This document shows positions 39,332 to 48,792 of a stretch of 64,000 bases of DNA, in pieces. The notes beneath the pieces were generated by a model that was not told where the DNA came from, made no database searches, and saw only the letters and a program-made list of their open reading frames with translations. Every line of letters starts with the position of its first letter. The first letter of the stretch is position 1. This DNA comes from Planctomycetes bacterium UBA7888. Lineage in GTDB: Bacteria > Planctomycetota > UBA1135. The stretch lies in the NCBI GenBank assembly GCA_002500505.1, contig DLRM01000043.1:22558-86557 (forward strand), read 5' to 3'. A program made the position numbers and the translations under genes.

Positions 39332-40181
39332 AGCTTCGAGGTGGGTTCAGGATTGCCGATGGGCTCTCGCTGGCAGTATAGCGGCGAAGCATGGCTTCCC
39401 ACCATGACCGGGACTCCAAAGGTCCAGGAGGCAAGTCAACTAGGCCATCTTTCAAAACAGCTTGCGGGAGCAGGTCGGTGCTTGGAGAGCGCTTCTTCTG
39501 CACGCGCAGAAGAAACCAGTTCTCATCGCCGGGCAACTGGAAAGGCCCTAAGACATCTCCTTCCGTGGAGTTTTTCAGGGAGGGCCCAATTGGCGCTAAA
39601 GAGGTTTCGGCAAGGAGCTCCTGATGAATGGGGAAATCCCAAGTTCGTGGGTCTGCCCCAAGACGAAGGCGGGAAAAATATTCTTCCGCCTCTTTCTGGC
39701 TCCCGACTCCAATTACCTGCACTTCCCAAGTGGGCCCCTGGCAGACCCAAGCCCGCATGACTCGTTGATAAAGGAGGTTCGCAGAAAGTCGTTGTTTCAA
39801 AGCCGAAGCAAATTGAGTCAAAGAACATCCCCACCGTTGCCTACACCAAGATTCCAAATCGGTCTGGTTGCCGAGTTCAGCCCTCAAGTTGCGGAGGGCG
39901 GCTTCGAGAGCTTCGTCTGCTTCCGTCGCAGGAACTTCAATATTTAAGCGAAGCCCTTCTCGCCGAGCAATTTCGGCCCGAAGAATTGTCCTTCTTACCG
40001 ACTGCATTTCCTCTGGGAATAAAAATTCGGCAGAGGAAACAAAAGCAAAAGGAGTCAATGCCTCTTCCCCAATACGAACGCTCTGCAAAGAAGTCGATTT
40101 CGGTTTTCCTTCGCGAACAGAGGAGGGGGTTGAACAAGCAAGGCCCAATAAAAACAGGAACGAGCACCGGGGGAACGGCAT
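39318..40181 (-). CDS. SurA-like lipoprotein
   Basis: This 287-residue protein starts at 40181, two bases after the upstream stop, and has a signal peptide ending GLAC, so it is a likely lipoprotein; the frame extends back to 40226 inside the previous gene but without a signal peptide at its start. Residues ~50-150 are helical with REGLRLNIEVPATEADEAL and ALKQRLSANLLYQRVM, like SurA_N domains. The C-terminal half contains segments resembling a degenerate parvulin domain (GVGSQKEAEEYFSRLRLGAD and GDVLGPFQLPGDENWFLLRV). Chaperone or foldase action on exported proteins of the same operon is an inference. Confidence 0.65.
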   Translation of the reverse strand: MPFPRCSFLFLLGLACSTPSSVREGKPKSTSLQSVRIGEEALTPFAFVSSAEFLFPEEMQSVRRTILRAEIARREGLRLNIEVPATEADEALEAALRNLRAELGNQTDLESWCRQRWGCSLTQFASALKQRLSANLLYQRVMRAWVCQGPTWEVQVIGVGSQKEAEEYFSRLRLGADPRTWDFPIHQELLAETSLAPIGPSLKNSTEGDVLGPFQLPGDENWFLLRVQKKRSPSTDLLPQAVLKDGLVDLPPGPLESRSWWEAMLRRYTASESPSAILNPPRSFVPF

Positions 40182-40183
40182 CC

Positions 40184-41650
40184 TTAGCGGAAAGTAATCG
40201 ACCGTCGAATGCCAATGGTGTGGCAAGTTGGACAGGGACTCTTCCGTGTTTTTCCACCTTGCGAGCCCAAGTCAATAGAACGAATGACGCCACTACCAGC
40301 ACAAGTCGCACAATCCACAAAACTCACGTGTGTTAGCTCGTAATCACCAGAGTTTTCTGCGTAATAAGCCATCAACCACTGAAAGCGAGAATTTGCGCCG
40401 GCCTTGCGCCACCAATCCTCAGGGGATTGCTCATCGTCACCCGTGCTTTGGCGGCGGGCGCGATCCAGGTTGTCTAGGTACCTCTTAGCCCGTTCTTCCA
40501 GGGCTTTGAGTTCTTCTGATTTACCTTCATCTTCTGATTCGTCCACAATATCTAAGCCTTCGCGAGCCCGGTCTTCGCCCAAAATCCAGGAGCCCACTCC
40601 ATAGCCTGCCTGATGGCGTTTGGCGCCATAATCTACTCGGGCTTGCCAGAGCGCATCCAAATCCTCAATTTGAATATCGGCCTTCATGACTTGGAGTTCG
40701 GATAAAAGTTCTTCTCGAACCAATTGCGGAAGCGCAGTTTCAGCCCATGTCTGCAATTCTGAAACCGAGGCATCTCGCTCAAGAGCTCTCTTTTTCACGA
40801 TAGCAACAGTTCGCCCATACCAATTCCGAGTCAAATAATCCTCCATGGCGCTCACCCGTTGTTCCTCGAAACGATCAACCAAATCTTTGTATTCAACTTG
40901 AAGAGGAGAATTCGGGTTATCTTCCTCAAACTCAAGGAGCATTTCTTCGGCCTCGGCAAACCTTTTCCGATGAATGCGGTGACGAATGCTCTCTAAGGCT
41001 TCCGCTTGCACCCGGTTTTCTAAGACCAGGGAAACGGAGCGACGCATATTTTGAATTCTTGTTGGCAAAGAAGATTCGTTTGTAGCCAAGGCTTCCGCCT
41101 GATCCAAGACTTCAATAGATCGGTCCAAAGCGAACACAAATTGAAGCTCTAAGGCAAAAGAAAAAAGTTTGAGTGGGTCATTGGAGTCCACCGTACTCAC
41201 CCGCTCTTGATAAAACTGTTCTGGAGTTAAAACATCGGAAGCGGGAACCATGACTGGTTCTGGAGGAGCCGCAAGTCGAGTAAGAGGAATAATGCTCGTG
41301 TTATCAAATGTGCGAAGATGAATATTGTCCTGATCTCGGCCCACAATTCGCCCAATCATGACTTGACTATTCACCAACAGCAACTTGTCCGCAGGCACTT
41401 CTGGAATGGCTGTTTCAATTTTGTAGCCAAGCTCGGAACGCATCCGGTCAGCCTCGCCAGGAAACAAATCCGACCAGCTCAATTCGTAAGCCCCTCCATC
41501 TCGAAGGGAAACAACGGACAATCCGTCTAAATTATGCTCCAGAATGTCGCAAACTAAAATTCGACCGTCCCGCATCCTTAAGAGTTCGGCAGGTTCTTCT
41601 TGAGGGCAAACGAGGCTAGACATTCCAGCAAGGAGGAGGAGTTCTATCAT
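40184..41650 (-). CDS. Exported protein with C-terminal DnaJ-type zinc ribbon
   Basis: This 488-residue protein has a short hydrophobic N-terminus (MIELLLLAGMSSLVC) that looks like a signal or anchor. Residues ~20-130 have two beta-rich SH3-like stretches (RMRDGRILVCDILEH; VMIGRIVGRDQDNIHL). Residues ~140-410 are long charged helices. The C-terminus has two CxxCxxxG-like elements, CATCAGSG and CPTCHTIG, about 25 residues apart, as in the DnaJ zinc-finger region. It overlaps gspI by 4 bases. I do not recognise the whole protein; a thiol-based or zinc-dependent assembly factor is possible. Confidence 0.75.
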   Translation of the reverse strand: MIELLLLAGMSSLVCPQEEPAELLRMRDGRILVCDILEHNLDGLSVVSLRDGGAYELSWSDLFPGEADRMRSELGYKIETAIPEVPADKLLLVNSQVMIGRIVGRDQDNIHLRTFDNTSIIPLTRLAAPPEPVMVPASDVLTPEQFYQERVSTVDSNDPLKLFSFALELQFVFALDRSIEVLDQAEALATNESSLPTRIQNMRRSVSLVLENRVQAEALESIRHRIHRKRFAEAEEMLLEFEEDNPNSPLQVEYKDLVDRFEEQRVSAMEDYLTRNWYGRTVAIVKKRALERDASVSELQTWAETALPQLVREELLSELQVMKADIQIEDLDALWQARVDYGAKRHQAGYGVGSWILGEDRAREGLDIVDESEDEGKSEELKALEERAKRYLDNLDRARRQSTGDDEQSPEDWWRKAGANSRFQWLMAYYAENSGDYELTHVSFVDCATCAGSGVIRSIDLGSQGGKTRKSPCPTCHTIGIRRSITFR

Positions 41651-42066
41651 TGGTTATCTTCCCATTCTAAGCGCCGTTCCAAGGTCACTTTTCTAGGTAG
41701 GAGGAAGCGCAGGGTGGTCGAGGGCCGATCCGGCGATTTTCGGTAAAGCAGGAGGGTTGCGCGACCCAAGTCAGGGTCATCACTGGAGACGACTTCTAAA
41801 TCGTATTTGTACCCAGGGGCACCGGTAACAGGGATCCCCTCCAGCTTCTGTGGGCCCACCAGGTTCCCTGAGTCATCTAAGTCCCAAGCCTTCCTCCTTG
41901 CTTCCTCGACCACAATCGGGAGGAGCGGAGCCAGCTCAGCATGGGTGCGCGCTTCTTGTTCCAGGCCACCGCCAAAGTGAAAAAGACCCATGATGGCTGT
42001 CATGCCAACGACGAAAAGGGCCATAGCGAGAAGAACTTCAACGATAGTGAACCCGTGCTGTCTCAT
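41647..42066 (-). CDS. gspI: Pseudopilin, GspI/PilV-like
   Basis: This 139-residue protein has a type IV prepilin N-terminus: short basic leader MRQHG, then FTIVEVLLAMALFVVGMTAI with Glu at position 5 of the mature protein. Cleavage by a prepilin peptidase after Gly5 is expected. The small size and position next to a GspJ-like gene and GspK indicate the minor tip pseudopilin GspI. Its ends overlap the neighbours by 4 bases. Confidence 0.85.
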   Translation of the reverse strand: MRQHGFTIVEVLLAMALFVVGMTAIMGLFHFGGGLEQEARTHAELAPLLPIVVEEARRKAWDLDDSGNLVGPQKLEGIPVTGAPGYKYDLEVVSSDDPDLGRATLLLYRKSPDRPSTTLRFLLPRKVTLERRLEWEDNQ

Positions 42067-42983
42067 GGCTGAATCCTCCTTCCTTTTGCAGATAGGGGGA
42101 GTTTTGCAGTAAAGGATCGTGGAAAGAAAACCGAAGCACCGCGGTCATGGCTCGATGGGACGGTTGAGCGTTCGCCGCGATTCTTTATGGAAATTTGCGG
42201 TCCCGTTCCGGTCCATTCAACCCATTCAAAATCAACAAGGGCCCAGCTTGAGGCTCGAAGGGGCATCGTTCCGCGCAACTTGAATCTAGTTTGAGAGGAA
42301 GCAACTGTTTCATCCAAACTTGGAGGTCGTTCGCGGGCTGAACCTGCAATGCGTTCTAAGTTGAACTGCAATGCCACTGGAAAAACCGTAGGACTCTCGG
42401 CGGCAACCTCGGTGATTGAGCTTTGGTCACCATTGGACTCCATTGCAATCCATTCCACCCAAGGCACACCATCCAAAACGGCTATCCCACCGCCACCCCT
42501 CAACAAAGAGGATGCATAGCGGTCGCTTTGCAAGCTTTCCTCTGAGTTTTCCGGTTGAGTCACTCGCATCAAACGGCAAAGGCGAGAGTTGGTTGCGTTT
42601 TCAGGAACAAGAGTCCACATCACCTCCATACCGCCACGAAGTCCTGGATTGTCCGGAAGACCTTCAGCGCGAGCAAGAAAACGTAAGCGTGGCAACAACC
42701 AAGCAGGCTGATCTTCCCCAGCAGGGAGGGCTTCCCATTGATCCAAAACCAGCCAACCGCGTGGCCCTGTATGCAAGGCGGAAACATCGGCCGCCATTAA
42801 CTCATAACAAGAGTTGAAGGCAAGGTCTCCGCGCCCCTGGCGTTCGGCTGTTTGCCAAATGCCGAGGACAGAACGGACGACTCCAGTCACAAAAAGACCA
42901 AGCAAAGCCATTAAGGCTAAAGCCAAAGTAATTTCGACCAAGGTCATTCCACTCTGTCGGGTCTTGGAAGGTTCTAAGTTCAC
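42063..42983 (-). CDS. gspJ: Pseudopilin, GspJ-like
   Basis: This 306-residue protein starts at a GTG overlapping the gspK stop (GTGA). The leader MNLEPSKTRQSG is followed by MTLVEITLALALMALLGLFV, a class III prepilin signal with Glu5. The mature part is beta-rich, about 100 residues longer than E. coli GspJ (~195). It contains DLAFNSCYELMAADVSAL-like segments typical of GspJ. It is expected at the pseudopilus tip with GspI and GspK. Confidence 0.85.
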   Translation of the reverse strand: MNLEPSKTRQSGMTLVEITLALALMALLGLFVTGVVRSVLGIWQTAERQGRGDLAFNSCYELMAADVSALHTGPRGWLVLDQWEALPAGEDQPAWLLPRLRFLARAEGLPDNPGLRGGMEVMWTLVPENATNSRLCRLMRVTQPENSEESLQSDRYASSLLRGGGGIAVLDGVPWVEWIAMESNGDQSSITEVAAESPTVFPVALQFNLERIAGSARERPPSLDETVASSQTRFKLRGTMPLRASSWALVDFEWVEWTGTGPQISIKNRGERSTVPSSHDRGASVFFPRSFTAKLPLSAKGRRIQP

Positions 42984-45900
42984 TCTCGGATTTCCTCCCT
43001 TCGCTCTACCCGCGACTCCGCAAAGTAATCAAGAACCACTTCCTTAAGGACGGGCATTTCTAACCAACCCGTAGAGAGGAAATCTACTGGGTCGAAGGCT
43101 CCAACGCCCCAGTCAAAGCTAAACCGCAAATCTAAACGGTCCGAGTGAAGGCCAAGAGGAATAAGACCGTCGGGGCCAGGGCGCTCTTCCACTTCGATAA
43201 GGCCCGGCGTATCTTCAGGAATTTCTCCCCATTCTGCCTCGCCAGCGCGAGCTTGAACATGCAGCCGTATCGAGGAATCTGGGATCTCAACTCCCCATTG
43301 CAGGCCACGCCAATAGGCATTCGGTTCATCAAAGGAGAATTCAGCCCAAGCTCCAGCAGGGGAATCCGAATTTTCAATCCAACGGTCTTCAAATCGGTGG
43401 GGCATGGAGTAAACCGGAGTGCCAACAATGTGGGCCGCCGGAAGAGTACCGAAACGCCCCCTCAAAAGGCCCTCACCTCCGTCGCTTGACGAGGAAGCTT
43501 CATCTGGGAGAGGTCGTCGAACCGGCATTGCAAGGGCGCCATCTCTGGCACGAAGAGGAGTGTGAATGAGTTCATCTCCCAGGAGCAACAAAGGTCGGGC
43601 GGAGAAGCCTGAGGAATCTTCCACGGGGAAAATGGAATCGCTTGCTTCGACATCGTTAGTCAGGACGGTGAAACCTCGACTGTCCACTAGCCAAACAGAA
43701 GTGCCCGCAGCATGTCCCCTCTCCTGAGTGCCATGTAAGCCTCGACTGTTTGGAGCAATCTGCAAAATTCCCGTGGAAATATCTTTGGACATGTAAGCAA
43801 TGCGCTCGCCATCAATATCAAGTAAACCGCTCTCCGGAAGCAGCTCTAAAAACTGCCCAGAGTTCGGCGCCCATATGCGTTGGTTGTCCACAGTTATGGC
43901 ATATAGGTTTAATTCTAAGGAATCCCGATTCCCTTCAATCAAATCATTGGCTAGGACGAAAGAGCCTCGAGCCGCTGGTGAGATGGGAGTCCCTAAACCG
44001 CCTGCGGTATGCACGAAAACTTCATCCATAAATCCAGACATGGCGCCACTACCCAAGACGCTCCCACCTAAAGAAAGGGACTGAAGTTCCAAAGGCCGCT
44101 CTCCACTGGGGAATTTACAAATCCGAGCCACCATCCGAGGGTCCCAGTCCGCTGAGGTAGGGTCAATCTCTGAAAGTTGTGATGCTAGGTAAGGCAACCC
44201 AGGAGTTTCCTGAAGCGCAACGTATGTCATTCCACGAGAAAAGAGCCTGTCATCTTCAAATGGTGGAGCGCATGCCCACTCTATCGTAAACCATGGAGGC
44301 GCCGACAAGCCGGCAGTATCCGGCTGCATGACTGCAATTCTGTCCAAGCGGCCTGGGAAAGCGGCCCCTGGCCCTAATGTGCGGATGGCTCGAAAAACGG
44401 GCGCCAGACGTGTTCCGTTTATTTGAGCGTGGTCAAAAGTATTCATTACGCCACGAAACTGAAATGCCCTCGATATTTGTTCAATCAAGGGCTCGCGCTC
44501 TTCAATGGGTTCACCAATTTTCCGAACAAACACATCGTTGGCAGGTTCCTGAAGCCATTTCTTAAACCCACCCCCTGGGCGGTTGGGGTCTTCAGGAACC
44601 GGAAGGCTATTCTCCCTTAGATAAGAACCTACTGCATTGTAAAGAGCATCGTAATCATCACGAATAAAACACCCATTTAAAATAGCGTCGTAACGCACCC
44701 ATTCGGTCAAAGAAGAATCCCCAGGTGTATAAAGCTGAACAAATTCAGAATGTTCCTCGTCACTCCATGAATAAGTTAAATCAGAGACTCCACCCCCTTT
44801 AATGGAAATTGGCATAATGAAACACTGCCACAGGGGAAGTTCCAAAAGTGGTTCGCCTGATTGATTCGTGATGTTCGGGTTCCACTCAAAAATAAAACTC
44901 CCATTCCGGAATGCCCCCTCAGGAGCGCGCAAGACACCTGGAGTTTGGACATTACGTTCCACAATGTTGATTCCTGTTTCAGTTCGAGCAGAGTAACGAA
45001 TCACTTCTAATCCGCCTTGGTCAAACCCTTCTACAGTCTGCCACCCCGAACGAACTTGAAAAATCACGGCATATCCACCATCCGTTTGAAAGGTCTCAAG
45101 GTAGTGGGGCTCTCCTTGTTCAATTGGCTCCAACTCAATCTCACCGAGATAGTCACCAGAAATGCCCGTTCCAATCTCAAGCGTGAACATGCCTAAGGTG
45201 TTCACTGAAATGGTGTCGGGACCCGCCATGCCATAGGCAAGAGAGAAGGGAGCCACTTCCCCAGAAAGAACACTTCCCCCTGGTGGAATATCGGATGCAA
45301 GGAAACTCGAATATCCGTATCGCTCGACCGCAGAACCAGCGGGGTGACCTGAATCGAGGGAGCCCGTGGTGATGTCGTCCGCTTCTCGTGCAGCACGACC
45401 TCCGATGTAATCGTTTGGCCCAGAAAGTCGAGTCGTAATAAAGCTCGACGGAGTTTTGGAAGAATACTCAAGAATCTCATCTCCAATTTTGAGCACCCCT
45501 CTGGCAGGGAATCCCTCAGTGGATTCCACTGGAATCACATCGTCTGGAGAACCTGGGGCGTATCCGGAAATGGCAGTCGTCGTCCAAGTGAAGCCATCAA
45601 TTTCTCCACGAGGGACACCATCCACAGCAACCTGAAACCCTCTTGGATGGACGGCGCGAAGGAGAAGCCCTAAATGAAACCACCGATCGGAAAGGGAGTA
45701 TTGAGTAGGGTCCAAACGAAGGGTTAAAGCCTCCTGCATGTTGTCGGGGTCAGCAGGATCTTCGCCAGCATTATCCCAAGCCCGAACTTCTAAGGCTCCA
45801 CCCAACAAGGAGGCTTCCACGCGTTGCGATTCAGTGAACGGGCCGGCCAAGTCTAATAAGGTGCCCTCGTTTGTGCCGGGGCTTAACCGAAACCAAGCTT

Positions 45901-47800
45901 CAAGACTAAGCGGTTCGGACCGACTAGCCGTTTCATCTTCTCCGAATAAACCCCACTCAAAAAGGTCATCTGTTCGTGGCCCTTTGGCGGCCAAATCCCA
46001 GCCAAAAACTGAAGGTTCAAAATCGAAGTGGTCGAAAGCGCCAAGGGTCACGCCTTGACCTTGCTCACTCTCCCTCGCAAAAACGGGGCTCACTCCAGAG
46101 GTTTCGGACTCAATCGAAGGAACCACAATTCCGGTATTCCTCTTCGCCCCCACTCTCAATCCCAAACCGGTTCGGGGTTCGTGAAGCCCTCCAAAACTCC
46201 CAAGGTTGTTTGGAAGGGAGCTCATACCAACCAAATCTCGAGACCAGCGAGTCGCCGCTTCAAAGTCTTCTTGAGTTCGATACATTTGAAGAGCTGGGAC
46301 AGAGGGAGCGATCCGCACTTTTTCGCGATAAGAAACTTGGGCAAGCGTTGAACCCAAACGAGACCGCACCGCACCATTAATGCGTTGCAAATAGCGGTTA
46401 CCACTTCTAAATTCAAAGGGAGCCGTGGAATGAAGCAAATCTGCTTGGTCAGGGTCAAGACCGTTTTGGAGAATAGCCCATGCTTCCCAATCACTGCAGT
46501 CTCCTTCCTCAATCATCGGAATAAGTATTCGAGCCCAAAGGTCAGCATGACCTGTTAAGGGTCTGGCAGCTAGGACTCGCATTGCGAACTTGTCCGCTTG
46601 GGAAGGATGGACCCAATCGAGTTTCCAATTCCCAGAAGGGGGGTCGTCGTCATAGGTCGGCAAATTGGGACGGCTTCGCCAACGAAGACCAGCCACTAAG
46701 GCTTTCAATACTTCAGGGGCGGCCGCATTGAGATTAACCGGCTCTCGAAGTAGGCAGCGAACACGAGTGGTTAGGGGCTCTAAATCCAAAGGTGCACCAG
46801 CCGCAAGATGAACCCAGCCTCCGCCAGTTCCGGGTCCTGAATTTCCAGAGAAAGCATACATGTCGAAGGAGTCTCCAATTTCCGGCTCAAATCGAAGAAG
46901 CGAACCGGAGGAAACGCCAGAGGAATCGCTCAAAGTGACATAGTCCGGCGCATCCGGATTGATTTCGCGCAACAACCACACAGCAGGCCCAAAGGCAGCT
47001 TGCCCAAAGAAACCTGTACCCGTGGAACAGTTTCTCGCGAGAAGGTGGCGGTCCGATTCAGGCAAAGTGCCGACTCCAAGAATGTCCTCTTCAAAAATAT
47101 CATCCAGCATTTCTGGAGCGTGGTAAGCCCCATTCCTCAATCGCGCGAAGGCTAAATTCCAAATCCGTGGATCCAAAACAACCGTGCCCTGGCGAAAGCG
47201 AGTGGAACTGGTGTCATCGGGCATTTCATCTTCAGGAACTCCACTTAAGCCCGTGAAACTGCGCTTCGTTCTTCCCGTGTATTCCAACCAATTCCCGTTC
47301 ATAAATAGAATTCCAGAATTTGGGAAGCCATCCGTTGTCGTTACAGGGAGCTCAACGGACATAAAATCGGTATCGACTGTTACAAAACATGGTCGCAAAA
47401 TGTTCTGAATCAACACAGGTGAAGCTGTTGCTAAAGAAATGCGCCCCTGGAGGTCTTCTATTTCTAAACCCCAGGTTTGCCGCCAGCCTTTCCAAACCTC
47501 ACCAAACCCGGCAGGCAAGGGACCCATTTGTTGGGAATCCCATTCCGATTTATCATCCCAAAGCGGCGATGCGTCCAAGGCAGGATGGGTCTCTGTTTGT
47601 AGATAGGAAGCGGCAATCGAAGCAGATGCAGCAACTTCACGAGCCTCGGCTCGGGACCAAGCTTCCCGTGCAGCTGAAGAACGGAGCTTGGAAGTCATGA
47701 GGTAGGGAATGCCTAAAGACATCAGGAGCGCCAAAGCCAAAATCACCAAAATCATGGCGGAACCTTGAGAACGATGTTGCCCTAATGCTTTTCGAATCAC
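42980..47800 (-). CDS. gspK: Giant GspK-like pseudopilin with LamG domain and internal repeats
   Basis: This 1606-residue protein starts at GTG (GTGA overlap with the gene before). The N-terminus is GspK-like: GSAMILVILALALLMSLGIP as the pilin helix (no Glu5, as normal for GspK), WGLEIEDLQGRISL near residue 105 and the helix-hairpin segment VNLNAAAPEVLKALV near 353. Normal GspK is about 330 residues. Residues ~622-735 form a laminin-G/concanavalin-like domain (SLEAWFRL, WFHLGLLL, FQVAVDG). Four copies of a ~40-70-residue module with pattern PV..s.GF...G.L..g.E.i.Y occur at ~148-185, ~752-790, ~1318-1370 and ~1388-1467. The C-terminal ~120 residues look like another beta-sandwich. Confidence 0.85.
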   Translation of the reverse strand: MIRKALGQHRSQGSAMILVILALALLMSLGIPYLMTSKLRSSAAREAWSRAEAREVAASASIAASYLQTETHPALDASPLWDDKSEWDSQQMGPLPAGFGEVWKGWRQTWGLEIEDLQGRISLATASPVLIQNILRPCFVTVDTDFMSVELPVTTTDGFPNSGILFMNGNWLEYTGRTKRSFTGLSGVPEDEMPDDTSSTRFRQGTVVLDPRIWNLAFARLRNGAYHAPEMLDDIFEEDILGVGTLPESDRHLLARNCSTGTGFFGQAAFGPAVWLLREINPDAPDYVTLSDSSGVSSGSLLRFEPEIGDSFDMYAFSGNSGPGTGGGWVHLAAGAPLDLEPLTTRVRCLLREPVNLNAAAPEVLKALVAGLRWRSRPNLPTYDDDPPSGNWKLDWVHPSQADKFAMRVLAARPLTGHADLWARILIPMIEEGDCSDWEAWAILQNGLDPDQADLLHSTAPFEFRSGNRYLQRINGAVRSRLGSTLAQVSYREKVRIAPSVPALQMYRTQEDFEAATRWSRDLVGMSSLPNNLGSFGGLHEPRTGLGLRVGAKRNTGIVVPSIESETSGVSPVFARESEQGQGVTLGAFDHFDFEPSVFGWDLAAKGPRTDDLFEWGLFGEDETASRSEPLSLEAWFRLSPGTNEGTLLDLAGPFTESQRVEASLLGGALEVRAWDNAGEDPADPDNMQEALTLRLDPTQYSLSDRWFHLGLLLRAVHPRGFQVAVDGVPRGEIDGFTWTTTAISGYAPGSPDDVIPVESTEGFPARGVLKIGDEILEYSSKTPSSFITTRLSGPNDYIGGRAAREADDITTGSLDSGHPAGSAVERYGYSSFLASDIPPGGSVLSGEVAPFSLAYGMAGPDTISVNTLGMFTLEIGTGISGDYLGEIELEPIEQGEPHYLETFQTDGGYAVIFQVRSGWQTVEGFDQGGLEVIRYSARTETGINIVERNVQTPGVLRAPEGAFRNGSFIFEWNPNITNQSGEPLLELPLWQCFIMPISIKGGGVSDLTYSWSDEEHSEFVQLYTPGDSSLTEWVRYDAILNGCFIRDDYDALYNAVGSYLRENSLPVPEDPNRPGGGFKKWLQEPANDVFVRKIGEPIEEREPLIEQISRAFQFRGVMNTFDHAQINGTRLAPVFRAIRTLGPGAAFPGRLDRIAVMQPDTAGLSAPPWFTIEWACAPPFEDDRLFSRGMTYVALQETPGLPYLASQLSEIDPTSADWDPRMVARICKFPSGERPLELQSLSLGGSVLGSGAMSGFMDEVFVHTAGGLGTPISPAARGSFVLANDLIEGNRDSLELNLYAITVDNQRIWAPNSGQFLELLPESGLLDIDGERIAYMSKDISTGILQIAPNSRGLHGTQERGHAAGTSVWLVDSRGFTVLTNDVEASDSIFPVEDSSGFSARPLLLLGDELIHTPLRARDGALAMPVRRPLPDEASSSSDGGEGLLRGRFGTLPAAHIVGTPVYSMPHRFEDRWIENSDSPAGAWAEFSFDEPNAYWRGLQWGVEIPDSSIRLHVQARAGEAEWGEIPEDTPGLIEVEERPGPDGLIPLGLHSDRLDLRFSFDWGVGAFDPVDFLSTGWLEMPVLKEVVLDYFAESRVERREEIRE

Positions 47801-48792
47801 TGCGCCGCCTCCTGGGTAAACCGACCCACGCGAAAGGAAGCGACTTCAGTCTCGATTTCCATGACCCGAATCAAAACAGAGTCTGGGTGGCTCAGAGGGT
47901 CCAAAAAACCATCGCGGTCGAATTTCAAGGAGGAGGAATCCATGAGGACTTCAACGCCTTCCCGTATTTCTGGACCCGTTTCGCGAGAACGAGCTAAGAC
48001 TTGAAACTCGTCGAACAATCCCTGAAATCGACCTTTTTCATCTCCAATAAAGGGTTCAGCGTCTGGCTTCCCGATGATTCCCTCCCACTCTTGGCTCGCC
48101 TCTAGCTTGCCGTCTACAAAGAGATTCATGAAGCCGTCCAACACGCTTAGTCGAATTTTGTGCCAACGACCTGGCGAGATGGCATCCGGTGGAGACTCCA
48201 AATCAGAGGATACCCGCAAAAGCGGCTGCTTTTCTGAGTTCGCAGAGGGAATAGAGGCAACCTCAACACGAGCATGCAGGCTGGCACCTCGGTCTTGCCA
48301 AATCTTGCAAAGACCTGGCCACTCTAAAAGCGTGGATTCGCCTCCGAGCTCATTTAAAAAATGAAACTCCAAAACAAAACCTTCACGGAGAGTGGGTTGA
48401 CCGCCTCGACCTCCAACATGAACACCACCTCCCTGCCGCAAATCTAAACAAGCACCAAAGCGACCCGATGTTTCCCCAATCACCGCAGATCCCGCGGGGA
48501 TGAGTCCTTCGCGTCGCATTAAGCCTGGCTCAAAGCTGGCCTCTAAAACGGGCCGAAATATCAAACGTGTAAAGCGAGCCGAGTTTTCTAAATCCGCCGG
48601 CAGTTGTTCTAGTTGAACCGTCTGCCCAGTTGTTCGAGCTCGGTCGCGAGAACTTTCAATAAAACTGGATAAAGAAGTGGCAAGCCCTCGAGCACCGGGG
48701 TCGGCTCGATCCACAAGAGCAATCGGAAGGCCCAGCAAGACGCCAAGCAAAAACAAGACGAGAAGTAATTCGGCGAGAGTGAATCCGCGCAT
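47797..48792 (-). CDS. GspH-like pseudopilin with an inserted laminin-G domain
   Basis: This 331-residue protein has a prepilin N-terminus, MRG followed by FTLAELLLVLFLLGVLLGLP with Glu5. After the pilin helix, SFIESSRDRARTTGQTVQLE matches GspH. From about residue 105 to 275 it carries a LamG/concanavalin-like domain: FGACLDLRQGGGVHVGG, GFVLEFHFL, WHKIRLSVLDGFMNLFVDG and GLFDEFQVLAR. The last ~50 residues return to a short beta segment (DSSSLKFDRDGFLDP) like the end of GspH, so LamG looks inserted between the GspH halves. It overlaps gspG by one base. Confidence 0.85.
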   Translation of the reverse strand: MRGFTLAELLLVLFLLGVLLGLPIALVDRADPGARGLATSLSSFIESSRDRARTTGQTVQLEQLPADLENSARFTRLIFRPVLEASFEPGLMRREGLIPAGSAVIGETSGRFGACLDLRQGGGVHVGGRGGQPTLREGFVLEFHFLNELGGESTLLEWPGLCKIWQDRGASLHARVEVASIPSANSEKQPLLRVSSDLESPPDAISPGRWHKIRLSVLDGFMNLFVDGKLEASQEWEGIIGKPDAEPFIGDEKGRFQGLFDEFQVLARSRETGPEIREGVEVLMDSSSLKFDRDGFLDPLSHPDSVLIRVMEIETEVASFRVGRFTQEAAQ

